Positions 11,121 through 24,897 of a stretch of DNA of 64,000 bases are shown piece by piece. Position numbers and translations under genes: made by a program. The notes under the pieces are model-generated. The model was not told the origin of the DNA, made no database searches, and worked only from the letters and a program-made list of their open reading frames with translations. Origin of the DNA: Girardinichthys multiradiatus. Taxonomy: Eukaryota; Chordata; Actinopteri; Cyprinodontiformes; Goodeidae. Where the stretch lies: assembly GCF_021462225.1 (NCBI RefSeq), contig NC_061812.1:43815363-43879362 (forward strand), in the 5' to 3' direction. Every line of letters starts with the position of its first letter. The first letter of the stretch is position 1.

Positions 11121-14100
11121 ACTATGTCAGATGTGACAAGACTTAATGTTCAAAACAAAATCCAATTCATTTCCTCACATTGGAAGCAATGTAGCCTTCT
11201 GTTGGTAATGCACCAGCATGCATGCATACAAAATAGGAAACAACCACAGCAACTTAAGGTGTCTTTTTTTAAACCAAAAGTGCTGATTCTATGATCAAAT
11301 ATTGAAACACCTCTGCCTAATCTTAGAGGAGATAACCTAATCTCCAGAAATGTGAATGCTGGTTTAGCCCTAATATCCCTCCTTTAAACTCTGAAGGGGA
11401 TATGTGAGGAAAAAAAATCTGTACTGTCAGAATGGTAATGGAGATGCCAGATGAGCAAACATTAGTTGCAAGAGGGAGTGAAATTTAACGAAGAAGATGT
11501 GAAAAGAAGGTGTGAAGAAGGATGAGACAAGAGACAAACCTCAGAGGAGGAAGCAGGACAGAAGTAGAAAATCAAATGTGTGGAGGAGTTTAATGACTCT
11601 CCAGTTTCATCTCAACTGTACCACGGAGGCATGAGTGTGTGTGTGTGTGTGTGTGTAGCCACATCTAAAAAAACTGAGCTATGCATAATTTATCAGACAG
11701 CTGTCAGCTTTGTACTCCTATTTACTGTGCAAGAAAGATTCCAGGCCAACAGGGACCCAAGCCAGGAGGAATGACAGCCACTGAAACTGTTTAATTGGAG
11801 AGTCAAAGCACCAATAATACCGTCACTATCTCTAATGTAATTGCTTGAGAATGATGAGATGTTAATAGGGCAGATATTTTGTGATATTTTTCAGCAAAAG
11901 AAAACAGAATTTGTAACCCTGTTGTTTTTTGCACTCTCTGAGGTTGTTTCTTTTTATAAGATACAGATAAAACAAGGCTGCAATATTTTGCTCTAGGCTG
12001 CACAAAATAACTTCATTTTTCATATTCTTGGAAAAAAGCTTCAGGTATTTGTTTTGTTAGGGGACACTGAAGTAGTTTACTCAAACTGTTATACCACTAA
12101 GCAATTATAAATTAATGGTGTACTTCTGGAGTTTTTTTTCCCTGTTCTCTCCAGCTTAGATTTGCTTGTTTCACCACCAAGATTTCCTAGGATAAGTGTA
12201 AAATACAGTGTTCGGGTTATCAAACAGGCCGGTGTGGATGCCACATAGGCTTGACTGATAATTAACTGATTAATTGGTTTTAATGCAGAGGGATTAGCTC
12301 TGGCAGTAAGTGTCTTGGCTTGGCTGTCATGCAGACTGCCCTGCAACCTATTACTGACTGCATTTAACTCCATAATAGAACTGGGACAATTACGCCCTAA
12401 CCTTTGCTTCGCTAATACCATCTCCAGTACACCGTTATGACGTAGTATACACCAAAATACCATTTACGTGCCAATAATTCAAACGCCATGGCATTCCTGC
12501 AGAAGGTAAGTCATGGTGCTTGTCAGCACAGTTATTAGGTAGAATATTAAAAAGGAGTTTATATTTCAACCCCCCTCTCCTGTACTGAGATGACCGAACT
12601 CCACTCTGAAGCTCTCCATAGGGCCCTACCACCCCGTCAAGTCCTCACAGTTTCTGTCGCCAGCCTTCATCACTCCTCGCCGCTTCAGCATATTGGCAGC
12701 CAAAGTCACCAGCGAAATCCTCCAGTCTGGGTGCAGAGTGGGAAAGTGTAGGTAGACAAAAAGCTGATACGGTAGTCTGGGCAAAGCTGGGAGCTTATGG
12801 AGTGAAATTACTCTGGATTGAGATACAAAGGAGGGATCACCAGCTGACTATATGGAGGCTCAGGGAGAGGATAGCCAGGGTCATCATCTGTTAGGCCCCT
12901 TCTTTCATCTCCAAACACATCTTAGACATGGACACCCTCACATGAATTGTTTATACCAAAACCCCTAAAATGGTTAGTGCGTTGCAAAGTGCAATGAGAG
13001 GGGAATTGTTAAAGTATCGCAGGACTTCTGCTATTCTTATCTTCCCTGGATTTTTTTTGTTTGATAGATTAAATGGAGGAAGAACCTGAAGGTAAGAGGG
13101 ATTATTAACCAAAATTATGCATTAGAAACTGATAGAGACAAGTTCCTGATTGGTCAAGACCAGTAGATTAAAAGTGTCTAAAAAAGAAACTCTGCCAACC
13201 AAAACGACAATGCATAAGGTGACTGGCTGGTTGAAAGCTTAAAAATATATATTTTTATCCCAATCACTGATCCCAGCATACAGACGTGTTACCAAAGTGC
13301 ATTGACAACTCACTTCTAACAGTGCTTTTACACTAAATCTTTGGACTGCTTTGTACTGTGTCAGAGTCTGGTTTCTGGAGTGGATCAGACCAGTCTGAAC
13401 CCATCACAGACCACAGAACCGTACCCTGGAACGGTTACAACTGCTGGTCTCAGCACAATTTTTACAGACCCTGGAACTGTTCGCTTGCAGGGTGAATGCA
13501 TGCAGGGCCAGCGTACCAAAGCCAGGAAGATAGAATGGAATGTACAAGCGCTGCATCTGAGTAGAAGAAGAAGTGGTAGAGTAAAAATAAAGTAAAGGCG
13601 CGAATTCTGATTGGTGCATCTCTACGTAAGGTACCAACTAGTAGCAACGCAAAAGGCTGTTACATCAATAGATGTGGTTGCTTTGATATTTGCTCAAGTG
13701 ATTCTTGACATGAAAAGACAAAATGTTTCCATGTTCAAGTGTGAGAGAGGGTTTAATATTTCAATCCATTTCAGTACTTCGTTGCTCCTGCACACAGTCA
13801 AAACAGGTGCTCAGCTCACACTCAGGTCCTGTGAGCTCTCTGCTGCAATGAAATGACAGAAACTAGAGACAATAGCTGTCCTGGTAACAGTGCCAACACG
13901 TTACAGTGAAATTGGTTTGGTTCAATACGTGAGATGGAAGAATGAGTCAACCTTTTTGACTGAAAGACCCTGAACAGTGACTTGCAGCCAAATCCCATTA
14001 CAAATACTATGCTCTTTCAAATAAAAACCACTTGAGTGAAAGCTGAGGTCACTGAGAGGTAAGTGACACACATGTTGGCTGACATCACTCAGATGTCCCA

Positions 14101-15104
14101 ATGCCCTGATGGACAGCTGAGTTTGACTGCCTAAAGCCCACTGTGATGAATGAGCCCACTGCCCCAGAGGGGGGAATGTTGAGTTTTACCCAGACACCCG
14201 TCTTTAGTCCTCCACAGGAAATTGGATGGAATTGCTAGTGATGCTAACTGGATGTCTTGACCAGTCCGTAAATCTCTTTACTGCGTGACCCCTGGCCCAT
14301 TAGTCTGTCTGAGGCAGTGACCTCAAAGGCCTTCTGGGCAGTGAAGACAGAATCACAGCCTCCCTGTTGTTTTCTTGCTGAACCACTGAGCTGTTTCAAA
14401 GAGAGATGTCCATTCCTCTTCAGAGCCGTCAGGCTCCACTGGCTGCCAGATGACACATTCTAAACATCAGCTTAAATCATGGGTTGCTCATCAAATGTAG
14501 TTGAAGAAACCTCTGCACAAAGATTTTAGCAAAGGCACAGCTTCATGCTCTCAGCACAGAAAAACTACTGGTTTTGATTAAATGTCTGGACTTTTTAAAC
14601 GACTATTTATCCTCTGTTTTAAACAAAAGAGAATGAAGTAAATGCAAATATCAAAAGCCTCACACAATACTGGGCTTGTGAACCATCTATTTAGCATTTC
14701 TATAACTTTTAAGAGGTGTGAAATGACAAGTTGTACGTGGGGCATACTCATTAATGCAGACGTCCCTTCGGATAACTGAAACAATCTGCTTGGGGATGAG
14801 GGATGACCTTTGGGATTAGATAGAGCAAAACTTTAATGTTCCTTGTCCTTGGCCCATTGGAAGTTAACATTAAAAAGCATTTCTCAAGGACATGGTAAGT
14901 TTGTAATTGTAAATGGTCTTATGGAACCCCACTTTAGGGCAGTGCTTGACAAATGACATAGGCCACTAAAATACTATTAATACTAAATTGCCAAATACTA
15001 TATGTCAACAACATGTTGCTTCCACCACTTAGTGCCCTGATGTGGAATAGTTTTTATCCAAACATATCACATTGCATATAGGTTCCAAAGTTCAGTTTTG
15101 GTCA
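11121..15104. other. Unclassified intronic or flanking DNA
   Basis: Holds one (GT)11 microsatellite at 11635-11656 and otherwise no recognised gene or repeat. Minus-strand open frames near 12089-12463 and 13404-13647 are under 125 codons and carry no domain I can name. Confidence 0.4.
11635..11656. repeat. (GT)11 microsatellite
   Basis: Eleven perfect GT units. Confidence 0.95.
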
Positions 15105-15215
15105 TGTGCCATTTTCCTTGTGTTTTACAATTCCGCTCTGCTTTGTGTTGCTTTGTCATATAAAATCCTAATAAAATACGTTGAGGCTTGTGGATGTAAC
15201 ATGACAAAATGGGAA
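15105..15215. mobile_element. Solo end of a CAGTGCC-family Tc1-like element
   Basis: 'ctgctttgtgttgctttgtc', 'ataaaatcctaataaaatac' and 'gcttgtggatgtaacatgac' are the family's inner terminal block in the inverted sense. It is the same block as at 27490-27540 and 49965-50030. The tip (GCAAGGCACTG) is not visible. No transposase sequence is attached. Confidence 0.65.
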
Positions 15216-16140
15216 GAAAACATTTGCAAATCACTGCACATGCATGAGGATCACATAGAAGTGAGACAATTTGACATTTTTTTGTTACTCAGTTTTTATT
15301 TGCAATCCCTGATTATGTAAATTGGCACAAGTGGCCAGCGATGAATTTGATTTGCCGTATGTATGTCTCATTAATATGTCCCATGACACTTGTGCTCATG
15401 ACAATACAAACCAGGTTTGTCTGAAGTTAATTCAATTATCATCCACCAGGGATTCCAAGTATGCACAATGCTCCCATTATCCGCCAGTGATCCCATGATT
15501 TTCCCCTATACAGTGAAGCTTTTAACAAAGGACATGCTAATGACATCAGCAAAAATGGAAATCTCACTTGTGGCATATGTCAATAGATGTCTTGAAGTGA
15601 TTGTGCAAAGCAGTTCTGTGAGTGCAAATAAAGACATTTAAGGTGTTGACGTGATATTCAGCAAATCTCATAAAGCTTTGTGAAGCATGCACCGATCGGT
15701 GCAAAAAAGAGGCAACATGAGTAACAACAGGAAAAACATGTTAGCTTTCTGTTTTCTTTCTGAAATAATGTCAAAGAATGTTATGTGTTAGCACGGAGTT
15801 GGGACCCAGCCATGAGTTACAACATTAAAGGCCAGTAAGAACTTTTCTGGAACTTTCTAAATAAATCGCATTAACCTACATACAGCACACCCAAAAACAG
15901 TAACAAGAAGGGTAACAGTGGACTTCACTGTGACAATAAAAACCCCATGCTTGTCCCCAGCAGAGCTGTAAGGAGAAACAGTGCGCTAATGTCTCTTTGC
16001 TGGCAGACAGACATAACTCTTCAAACTGGATCCAAGAGTGTCATACGATCACGCGATCATATGCACTAAGTTAAGTAGGACTGAATTGCTGTTTGTGTAT
16101 CCGGTAGTCATTCATGAACGGGGTAATTAAGGTACAAGCG
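15216..16140. other. Unclassified intronic or flanking DNA
   Basis: No gene or repeat was recognised. Confidence 0.35.
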
Positions 16141-17440
16141 TGGCTTGACTTTTCTTTCTGAGGTCTACAGCAGCAAACTGTGTTCCAGAGAGTTGCCAGC
16201 GGAGACCCTGTCTCTACGATGCCGAGTGGAGCAGTTTTCCTGGTCTGAAGGAAAGACAAAGGTACCGCAACACAGCACGCCTCAACTTCATCGTCCCGGA
16301 CAACTTCTCAGCACGGTTCACATAAGAGGTAGTGTTTGGGCAGAAAAAATTTGTTTAGAGTTAAATAATCAAAATGTTTGTTTATTGTTTGTGTTGAGAA
16401 ACTCAGCTATAGTAAGTGCTAGCAGACTAGCACTCAGCTAATAATGTGTTCTGTGTTGTATTTTTTTAAAGTTAAGACAAACTTTATTTAAAGGGTGGTT
16501 TTTAAACACAGAAGATCGTCCATATCGCGCCATCCACGCCTATGCATTTCAGCCCGTTTATTAGTGGTATTTTAAAAGGTATGTGCTTGATTCTGGTAAC
16601 CAGCTATAAACTTCTTTTGTTAGCTCCAACCGCTAACGGCTAAGAACATGTGCCATGTGAGTCAGCTAAGGATCATTTACCCAGAAAGGTTATTAGTTTC
16701 CAATCTAGGAAATAATGTTTCCCTAAATATTATTTTTCTAAACTTGATAACTAATTAAACACCATTATGACCCATTTATCCAGAAGGTTTTGGTTCTTAT
16801 TCAAAATAATATTTCCTTAAATATTATTTTACTATTTCCTTGATATTTCTTTAAATATTATTTTAATAAATAAAGGCAGCTAATTAAACACCTTTGAGAA
16901 TTAGTCATCCAGAAGGTTGGTTTTATTCAGCAAATCATTCTGTAAAAATTTTATTTATTAAAATAATGTTTTATCTGATCTCTCATTGTGAATGGTTGTC
17001 TAAACGTTTGCTGATTATTGCCTAAGTTGGTTCCAAGACTAACGTAACTTCACTTACAGATTCTTCATGATAATCCTTGGTTCTCAGACATAAATAACAT
17101 TGAATGATAATATTGCATCACTCTTTTGGACATGGTTTTCAACCATCTTTGATTCAATTGTTTATAGCCCATTAGTCTTATTCTTTCATTCTGCTTGGTA
17201 ATTCAGTTGAGTTGTTCTAGTGTAGTAAAGAGTTTGTTGATTGAAATATGTTTGACTTTGAGTTGACTTATTTTTGTTAATAAATTCTTGTATTTTAAGA
17301 AATAGTGTGAATTCATTCTGTGTGTGTACAGAGTTTTGCTGTTCAATAATGTCAGAGCTTGGCTCACACCTTTCTATTTTGTCCTTATACCACCCCGTTA
17401 CTGGGCTGGTATTCACAGGACAACCCTTAACAGACCGAAA
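16141..17440. repeat. Unclassified long A+T-rich repeat, possibly LTR-derived
   Basis: A G+C-richer head (about 16145-16340) ends in a donor-like AAGAG|GTAGTG and leads into about 1 kb of A+T-rich sequence. That part contains three degenerate copies of a unit of roughly 100-130 bp. The copies are recognisable by 'taattaaacacc' at two unit boundaries, 'tcatttacccagaaaggtt', 'catttatccagaaggttttg' and 'agtcatccagaaggttgg', and by repeated 'ccttaaatattatttt' (about 16665-16970). A polyadenylation-like AATAAA occurs near 17279. The layout resembles an old solo LTR, but I could not find TG...CA ends with matching target duplications, so the class is open. Confidence 0.35.
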
Positions 17441-18799
17441 TATTATTTAATGAAATATTAAAGCATTGATATTAATTAATATATTCATATTCATAATCAC
17501 AACAATGGTAACCTTAAAAAAATTAAAGACACTGTATACTGCTATTATATATGTACTTACCAGCCAGGACAAAGGTAAAACACAAATGGTATTATGGGGT
17601 AAAGGTTGAAAACATCTTTTCTGATTTTCCCCCTGTACTCAGTGCATTTTACATCAACATGGAAAGTAAAAAATGGCCAGCAAATGCAAGTTTTTCTTTG
17701 ATTCTCTGAGCATCATTAACCCAAATATAATTAATAAGCACTTTTTCCACTAAAACACTTTCAGAGGAAGTGCAGTTGATTGGGAAAAAAATACAAAAAA
17801 AGACACATTCTGCCTTCTGGTACCTGCTTTCACACCCCATTCCCTTCTGAATGGAAGGGAAGAAAAGAATGCTTTTAAGGAACCCGAGCCTATAATTTCC
17901 ATCTCGTTCCAGCCTAATTTGCAGCGAAGTACCCCGCAAATGTTGCCTCCACAGGCACGTGACAAGAAGAGGAGCCAGTCCATTACCCGGGAGTGAGACA
18001 AAACCATACTGTGTGTGGAGACGTGTAAAGGTGCAAATGGACACACTGGGGGACAAAAGAGCAGAAGACCGAGAGGAAGATGGAGCAAAAATGGGGCTGA
18101 AGATGGCAGAAGAAGAAGGGAATAATAAGACAAAAAAGAGAAGGTTGTAGCTTAATGAGAAGACAGTGATTACACGAAGGGGAGGAGATGGGGGTTGGTT
18201 TGATCTTTGACCTCTCAGATGCCTTGGTGCGTGTGACAGGCCTGAGTTTAAAGGGGACATTAAGATAATTAGGGGTAGTAATGAGAACAAAACACACATT
18301 CATGAGCCCCGACACTCCCAGAAAGCAATAGTTATGCTCCAAGCCACCATCTTCTGTCCTTACTCTGTGTGCCTATACCTGGACAATATCTTTGCATGTG
18401 CCGGTTTACATCACATAACACAACTGCACAAATAGAAAGGTATTAAAAATTATCTTAAAGGATAACCCAGTGCTATATTAATGGGAAATTCTTTCCAAGA
18501 TATAGGGTTCTGTTTATATAACTTTAAGTTGATCAAAGCTGGACTGTGGGAAGTAAGAGAAAAGTGCTGATTTGACCTGAAAAAAATCCTCCCCATCCAA
18601 GATTAGACTACAATTATTCTTAAAACCCACTTTAATCAATGCAGCAATTTGATTAGCAAAAATTATCTCCAAAATAATCCAACTTAGAATACAGTCAATC
18701 CAAAACTTACGATGTGAGCCACTTCATCTCACCACTGGGAAGCAATATACGCATGTAGTCTCTAACTGTATCTCTAAATCACAATAATAACACCCAATG
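17441..18799. other. Unclassified intronic or flanking DNA
   Basis: Contains the window's second-longest open frame (216 codons, minus, 17649-18299). It has no recognisable domain and overlaps other frames, so it is treated as chance. No RNA gene or repeat was recognised. Confidence 0.4.
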
Positions 18800-19460
18800 A
18801 TGTTTCTGGGATCAACCCAGCAACCCTGAACTGAAAAGATGTTGGTGCCAGACAGGCTGGTCTGAATCTTTCCCAAAACTTCTCATCCACTGGGATTTTT
18901 AGACATAATAATGTCTTGGTTGAGAATGTTTCTTAAGATATGAACTATTCAGTGAGCTGCATTTGTGTAGTTGACAATGCCTTGTTGATGTCAGAGGTCA
19001 CAGGTGAATGGGTAGAAAGGTTTTAGACGATAGAAAAGCACCAATACCACAAATGACCCCGTTACATCCAACGTATGCAGATTACCGAATGCATAACATG
19101 TGGAACCTTAAAGCAGATGGGCTACAGCAGCAGAAACCCACACTGGGTGCCAGCCCTGTCAGCTAAGAATAAAAAACTCAGTTGTAAAAAAATACATTTG
19201 GAAAAATGTTGCTCTGATTAGAAATGTTGATCTGATTAGTCTTGATTTTAGCCGCAGCATTTAGATGGTTGGGTCAGAATTTGGCGTAAACATCATAAAA
19301 ACATGGTTCAAATTCTGCCTTGCATTAACAACTCAGAGTGGTGGTGGAGGCACATTTCTTTTTGCACATAATAATGTTGAGGATTTATCCCTCAGTTCCA
19401 ATCAAGCGCACCACATCCTACCCGAGCTGTGTACTAAAAGACCTAATAAAGTGTCCAGTG
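18800..19460 (+). mobile_element. Decayed Tc1-like element ending in CACTGGACACTTTATTAGGT (inverted)
   Basis: Plus-strand wording follows a fish Tc1-like family: 'aatgccttgttgatgtcaga', 'gatgggctacagcagcagaa', 'gggtgccagccctgtcagct', 'ttggaaaaatgttgctctga' and 'tggttgggtcagaatttggc'. The right terminus is 'acctaataaagtgtccagtg', ending at 19460. The C-terminal half of the transposase is deleted between about 19355 and 19430. Most reading frames are destroyed. A second copy of the same family lies at 32185-33000 with a different part preserved. Confidence 0.8.
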
Positions 19461-22400
19461 AGAGTATAACTGTACAGCATAGTCTTAAAAAAGAGAAATA
19501 CAGATGGTTTTCACACTTTGATATTACCAATATAAGTTGTAATGTCATTTGACGTATTTTGGTACTTTACTGAGCATATAAAAAACTCATTAACTATAAC
19601 CACAGCAGTTTCCCTAAAAACACTACATGTGAGGAAAATGAATCTGCTTTTTAAATTCACAAAAGGTAGATTAAAGAGGTTGTGTGAGAAATGTAGTGAC
19701 ATCTAAAGGGGAAGTTGTGGATTTCAACCAAGTGAATGCACATGTTCCAAGACATTTCAAACAAGTCCAGTTTGTGCTAAAAACAGAAACACGACAGAGG
19801 AAAGCTACTGCGCCAGGGTTTGATTTATGCATTCTATTGTGCAATGTGCATGACTCCAAACTGGTCTGTATTAAAAAGACAAATTATGTGCAAAAACAAA
19901 AACCCAATTATCTTCACATGACTCAACATTACTGAAAACAATCTAATGAAACTTGCATTGAATTTCTTCCAGACGATTCCCTAAAATAGTACATACTGCA
20001 GAGTTAAAGATGAAATAACAGGGTATGAACAAGACAAATGTATAATAAATATAAAAGTGACAAAGTGACCTGGAATTATGGACATATGTCTTGGGCGTCA
20101 GTAGCAGGAGAGGAACAATCCCCCAGTATCCCAGCAGACACTCTGACAAGGCCAAGAGTGAGGAGGTATCTTAAAAGGTCACGCTCTGTCTGCAGCAGAC
20201 AGGAACATGACTTCATCCTGAGGTCAGCACAAATCTTTTCATACACTTCCAAAAAAAAAAAAAACTCACTGTGGCTTAACACCTACAAAGGGACATTTAA
20301 GCCCTCGTAATGAGGATGCCACATGTCGATATCACCTTTCACAGGCTCCACTTGACTGTCGCTCCTGTTGGAGTCACGTTCACTGGAGCATGTCGCTGCT
20401 TTTTCCCTTTTTTTTTTTTAAATCACATGTTTGCAATTACTTCGAGAGGGAGCCCACTTTTTGCTGTAATTCAATGAGGACACACAATTGTAGGTCAGAT
20501 GGCTTGAGAAGGCAGATAGGGGGGAGGCATTCTTCGAGACAACTGAGTGACAGGGGTGAGATTAGGCCTTAGAGCACGCAGCAGTTACTTTGTACCCATC
20601 AGTCAAGCTGTGACATGGACAACCTGCTGGGAGGGTGGGGGGCCATGCATGTAGAGGCGAGTGAGGTGAGAGGTCCTTGACCACAGGGCAGATGACCAGA
20701 TGACCCCCACTCACTACTTTGAAAAAGAAAACCTTATATAAGAAGAGCTGGGACAGAACAGCTGGTTACTGCAAAACTAACAAAATTATTCTGATGTTAC
20801 TAAAAATGTGTTTGCTGGGCAACTTTTGTTCTTTTGAACATTTTGAGTCAATGATAATAAGTTTAAAGAAGAGATCAACCAATCAGAGTTTTCTGCTGCT
20901 ACTGATTTTAACCGATTCTGATTTCCCTTTTCTTTTTTTTTTTTATCTACAGCTCTGTAATAAATAACCCATGTACAGGTACCGGTCTGTGACCTGATGG
21001 CTGGGGAATTCTTTTTTACACTATTCTTGGCGGAGCTAGAGCAGACAAACCATTTGCAGCTGATACAGAGGACTGATTCAGCTGGCAGGGTCAATTAAGA
21101 TAACTCACATAGAAACACAAACATTGCTTGGAAGGATGAAAACACAGCCAAATGTAATATTGTCCTCTTGTAATCTAGGCTGTTAGTTTCAGCTAAAACA
21201 ATTGATTCAGATTCCCTTTCCAACAAGCTTATGGTAAAATGACATATTACAGTTACGTAAGGTAACTAAGGTAAGTAGTAATAGTTACTAGGTAAGGGAA
21301 CTATTACTAGAATAACTTCACACACCCTCACTTAAAAATATAAATTACCCGTTATTGACCAAAACAATAAACTGTTTTATTGTTTTGCCTGCAAGACCAG
21401 ATCAATTTGTCAGAAATCTGGTCAGAAATTTGAGGCAGATGTGCTTCAGAGGGAGGTCAGCATGGAAATCTGCCCTTGAGTGTCATGTGAAGTATGAAAT
21501 TTTTTGAGGTTTATTCTTGTTCCTGCCACTTTGAGTAAGCAAACACATTTCTGTTTGGAGGGAGGCTCTTCCTTAGGCCTTTACTCAGAGACGCCAACAT
21601 TTCCAGATACAAAAGGTTCCAACACCAACTTTCACACCAAAGAGTGACATAATAGTAGTGCTAAGCTATGGTGCATTTACTGATCAGAAAAAGATTGGAT
21701 GATTGAGTTTTCAAATGGCAGGTCATCATACAAAGTTTAATTCAACAGCCCATTCTCTGTGTATGTCCAGTTTAAATTTTACCAGTCACAGATAACAAAA
21801 GCTCAGTAACAAACAACATATTTCATTCTCCTTCAGCGTGTTTCTTTAGTTTTTTTTTCAACTGTTTGTGCCGAATTCATCAGTAGATGCCAGAGGAGTC
21901 TGGGCTTTCTCTTCCACTGAAGGTAAACCTCTTTCAACCTCATCCATCTCTGTCAAAGAGTCTTACTACAAAGTGGTCCCTCCTCAGTCCAATACCGAGT
22001 ATACTTCCTTATCTGCTGCACTCAGCCACCACCCCATCATTCAAACTGCTTCCAAGTGGAGGACAAGTTGGTGGGAAGAGAAAAAAATCGATTTTTTTTC
22101 TTTTAGTGGCTGACTTTTGGAGGTGAGGAGGTACTTTGTGTCAGTCACAGCTGGGCTGAGCTGTCAGAAGCCAGCCGATCTCGGCAGTAACATCCAAAAC
22201 CCAGAGCAACATATTTATTTAATGTGTTTACAGTTATCAAGTCAAAATAATGAATACATCTCTATGTGTATTCAAACAGTACCAACATGTAGCTAAAAGT
22301 TGTTTTCCTTTAGAAATTATATATGAGACAGCTTTTTTATCAAATATGAAAGATCAAGTTTGATAGATGAGGTTGCACTACATTTTACTGCGGCCAATTT

Positions 22401-22625
22401 ATGCCTAAAAAAAGGCTTTGATGATATTCAGATTAGATTCTGGCAACAAACTGACTGCTTTAAGCCAGTTACGCAGCATGGACTCTGACTGAGCTGGTGT
22501 ATTATCTAGATCAGAGGTAGCCAATACAGTGCCTGCATGCATCAGATCACCCCCAGAGACCAAATGAGTTGCCCATGGAGCGGGCTCTAAAATTGCCCTT
22601 TTCACCCGGGACCTTATTGTTTTGC
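19461..22625. other. Unclassified intronic or flanking DNA
   Basis: No exon or RNA gene was recognised. Holds short poly(A)/poly(T) runs (20250, 20406, 20935) and several open frames below 105 codons without recognisable domains. Confidence 0.4.
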
Positions 22626-23245
22626 TATAGCACCTTGTAAAAATATTCTAATCCAAATCTAACATCCCAAATTCAAACGTCAAGGGGATTTTATCTGACA
22701 TACTGGACCAACAAAAAAACCAACACAATTGTGCCAAAGAAGGAAAAAATATATATAAATACATATCGAAAGGAGTGTGAACTCCCCTTCACCCTTATAC
22801 CTCTAATTATAATCCAGTGCAACCAAATTGCACCTTATTAGTAAATAGAGTGTGTATTGTAATCTAGGTGTAAATACATCTGAGGCCCACGGTCTCTTTG
22901 GAGGAGCTGCAGAGATCAAAAGCTCAGGTGGACCGGGCACTCCACAAATTTGGCGTTTATGTAAGAGTGGGAAAAAGAAAGTCAGAAGATGTCTGGTTTG
23001 CAGTTCACCCCAAGCCATAAAGAGGACACAGCAAACATCGAGGAGCTCCGTTCAGATGAGACTAAAACAAATAAACACAATTAAACAAATAAACAAAGCT
23101 TTGACCTATGTGTGGGAGAAACTAAACCCGTACAAAACTCTAAACACACCATCTACATGTTGATAATGGGTGGTGCCTGCGTCATGCTGTCGGGATGTTT
23201 CACTTCAGAAAAGATGGGGAAAGCTGGATAGTTGGCTCTCTAGCT
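22626..23245 (+). mobile_element. Decayed CAGTGCC-family Tc1-like element
   Basis: The left end is near 'caccttgtaaaaatattcta' (22631), a diverged CAGTGCCTTGCAAAAGTATTC. Plus-strand transposase remnants follow: 'tggaggagctgcagagatca', 'gcactccacaaatttggcgt', 'ctggtttgcagttcacccca', 'cctatgtgtgggagaaacta' and 'gcgtcatgctgtcgggatgt'. The catalytic C-terminal half and the right end are absent. Many frameshifts and substitutions. Confidence 0.75.
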
Positions 23246-24564
23246 TTTTAGCTCTGAAAGACATCTCTGCAAATCATGGAGAAAAAAAAGGTTCATATCA
23301 TCAGGTATAGGGTTCCCTAATGTTCGCCCCTTTTCAGACCGCCAGCTCCCAGTGGGTTATAGCTGTTAGCTGGAGAGAGAGACAGCCCTGCCTGACAAAC
23401 ACCTTCACTTTGATGCGGTTTTGCTTCACTAACACAGAAGATCCCTATGGGAAAAAACAGGTCAAAACCTGCTAACTGCTCTAAGCCCAAAAAGACAGAT
23501 AGATGAGAACAAAAGGTGATGTAATTTAACCTGCAACCCTTTAACAAGCTGGAAATGCATAAACACCTCTAAAGTGCCTGACTAGTAAGAGTGCTGAAAG
23601 GACGTTCAGTGTAGACACATATCTGTCCGTTCGTCTGTGTGTGGATGACTGTCTGGAAGACATCTTATAAGATAATAACAATAAAACTAATGCACACACT
23701 GGGCCAAATTCTAGTCACCAAGGAAACACAACTGGTTTCGGACTGTTACTATGGTAACCTGCATCCAAAAAAACTCCAAGTCTTCTTTTTAGTGTACAAT
23801 GCTTTTTTGGTGCAAAATGTATATTTGGGACAATAGAGGGTATATAACAAGGTAAGCTGGAAATTACACAGAGATCTTCAGAACAAATTAAAGCTACATG
23901 GACCCAATGAACCATTTGTTCTGTAAAAAATAGATGATAATCACCCTGAAATGACATCATGACACTATGCTATCGTTTATTGGTTAGTCAGATCAACAGT
24001 TTGCTGTTTAAAAAGGCTTGGCCTTGAGCTCTGTCGGCTGCTTATCCGGCTCAGCTGCACACAGTCATGTTATGCAACCAGATATGGACTAAGAATATGG
24101 GGGAGGCTAAAGGATGGCAGCACAGCCGATTTAAATATATTTTGGAAAGGGGGGGCACGTTGTCCAGCATGCTCCATTGGTGCCGCTCCACATGAGGTGG
24201 GACTGAGATTAACTCCTGATTACATCACAAATCTGCCCCCAACCTCAACCCCCGTGGCTGATACGCACTACACTGAGATTTGGATCGCAGAACCCAAGCC
24301 TGATGACATAAAAGGAAAAACAAATACAAGCATGCATGCTGGCTTGCCGTGCATTTAAAGTGCAGTGGGGAAAAAGAAAGCTTGTACCCGGCAAAACAAA
24401 AATAACAACTAAAATGCTAGAGGCCGTTCAGAGTTCAGCTGCCAAGCTGCAGTTCAGACTAAACAACACTTTAGAGAGCTGTGATCAGCCCGCCTGCTTT
24501 TGTTTGACAGGGAAGTCATGTAATCCGAGAGGGATGGTAGAGATTTATAGTGATATGACATACC
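23246..24564. other. Unclassified intronic or flanking DNA
   Basis: No gene or recognisable repeat. Confidence 0.35.
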
Positions 24565-24895
24565 TCTGAACTTTTCCACATTTGTCAAATTACAACCACA
24601 AACCTCAGTGTATTTCTTTGGGATATTCTGTTATAGACCAACATAATTATGAAGTGAAAGTCTTTGACTGGTCCATTGTAACACATGAATGATACCTTGA
24701 TCTAAACCAATCCATTGTGGCTTTGGTATGTTTAGGCTCGTCGTCCTGCTGAAAGGTTTGTTTCCACCATGCACAGAGTTTTGCATGTAGGTCATCTGTC
24801 CAGAGTACTTTTTTCATGTTTCCCCACATGAATCATGGCAAACTGCAAATGGGACCTCTTGTGGATTGATGTTTTTTATTTTATTTTGTAGCACT
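24565..24895 (-). mobile_element. Decayed CAGTGCC-family Tc1-like element (minus orientation), left part
   Basis: Begins with the family's terminal block ('cttttccacatttgtcaaat', 'tacaaccacaaacctcagtg') on the plus strand. The minus strand then translates to FQQDDEPKHTKATMDWFRSRYH, the second catalytic Asp region of Tc1 transposases (consensus FQQDNDPKHTA). The coding phrases are out of order and gapped, so there are large internal deletions. A SINE starts immediately to the right. Confidence 0.75.
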
Positions 24896-24897
24896 AG

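Noticed and set aside
16200..16340. Plus-strand exon with donor AAGAG|GTAGTG
   Set aside because: No protein similarity. It is adjacent to the unclassified repeat and more likely part of it.
16660..16970. CRISPR-like or satellite array
   Set aside because: The three units are degenerate and adjoining, without identical repeats and unique spacers. The context is vertebrate.
17649..18299. 216-codon minus-strand open frame
   Set aside because: No domain, signal or family resemblance. Two other minus frames and one plus frame overlap it, and the composition is low-complexity in places.
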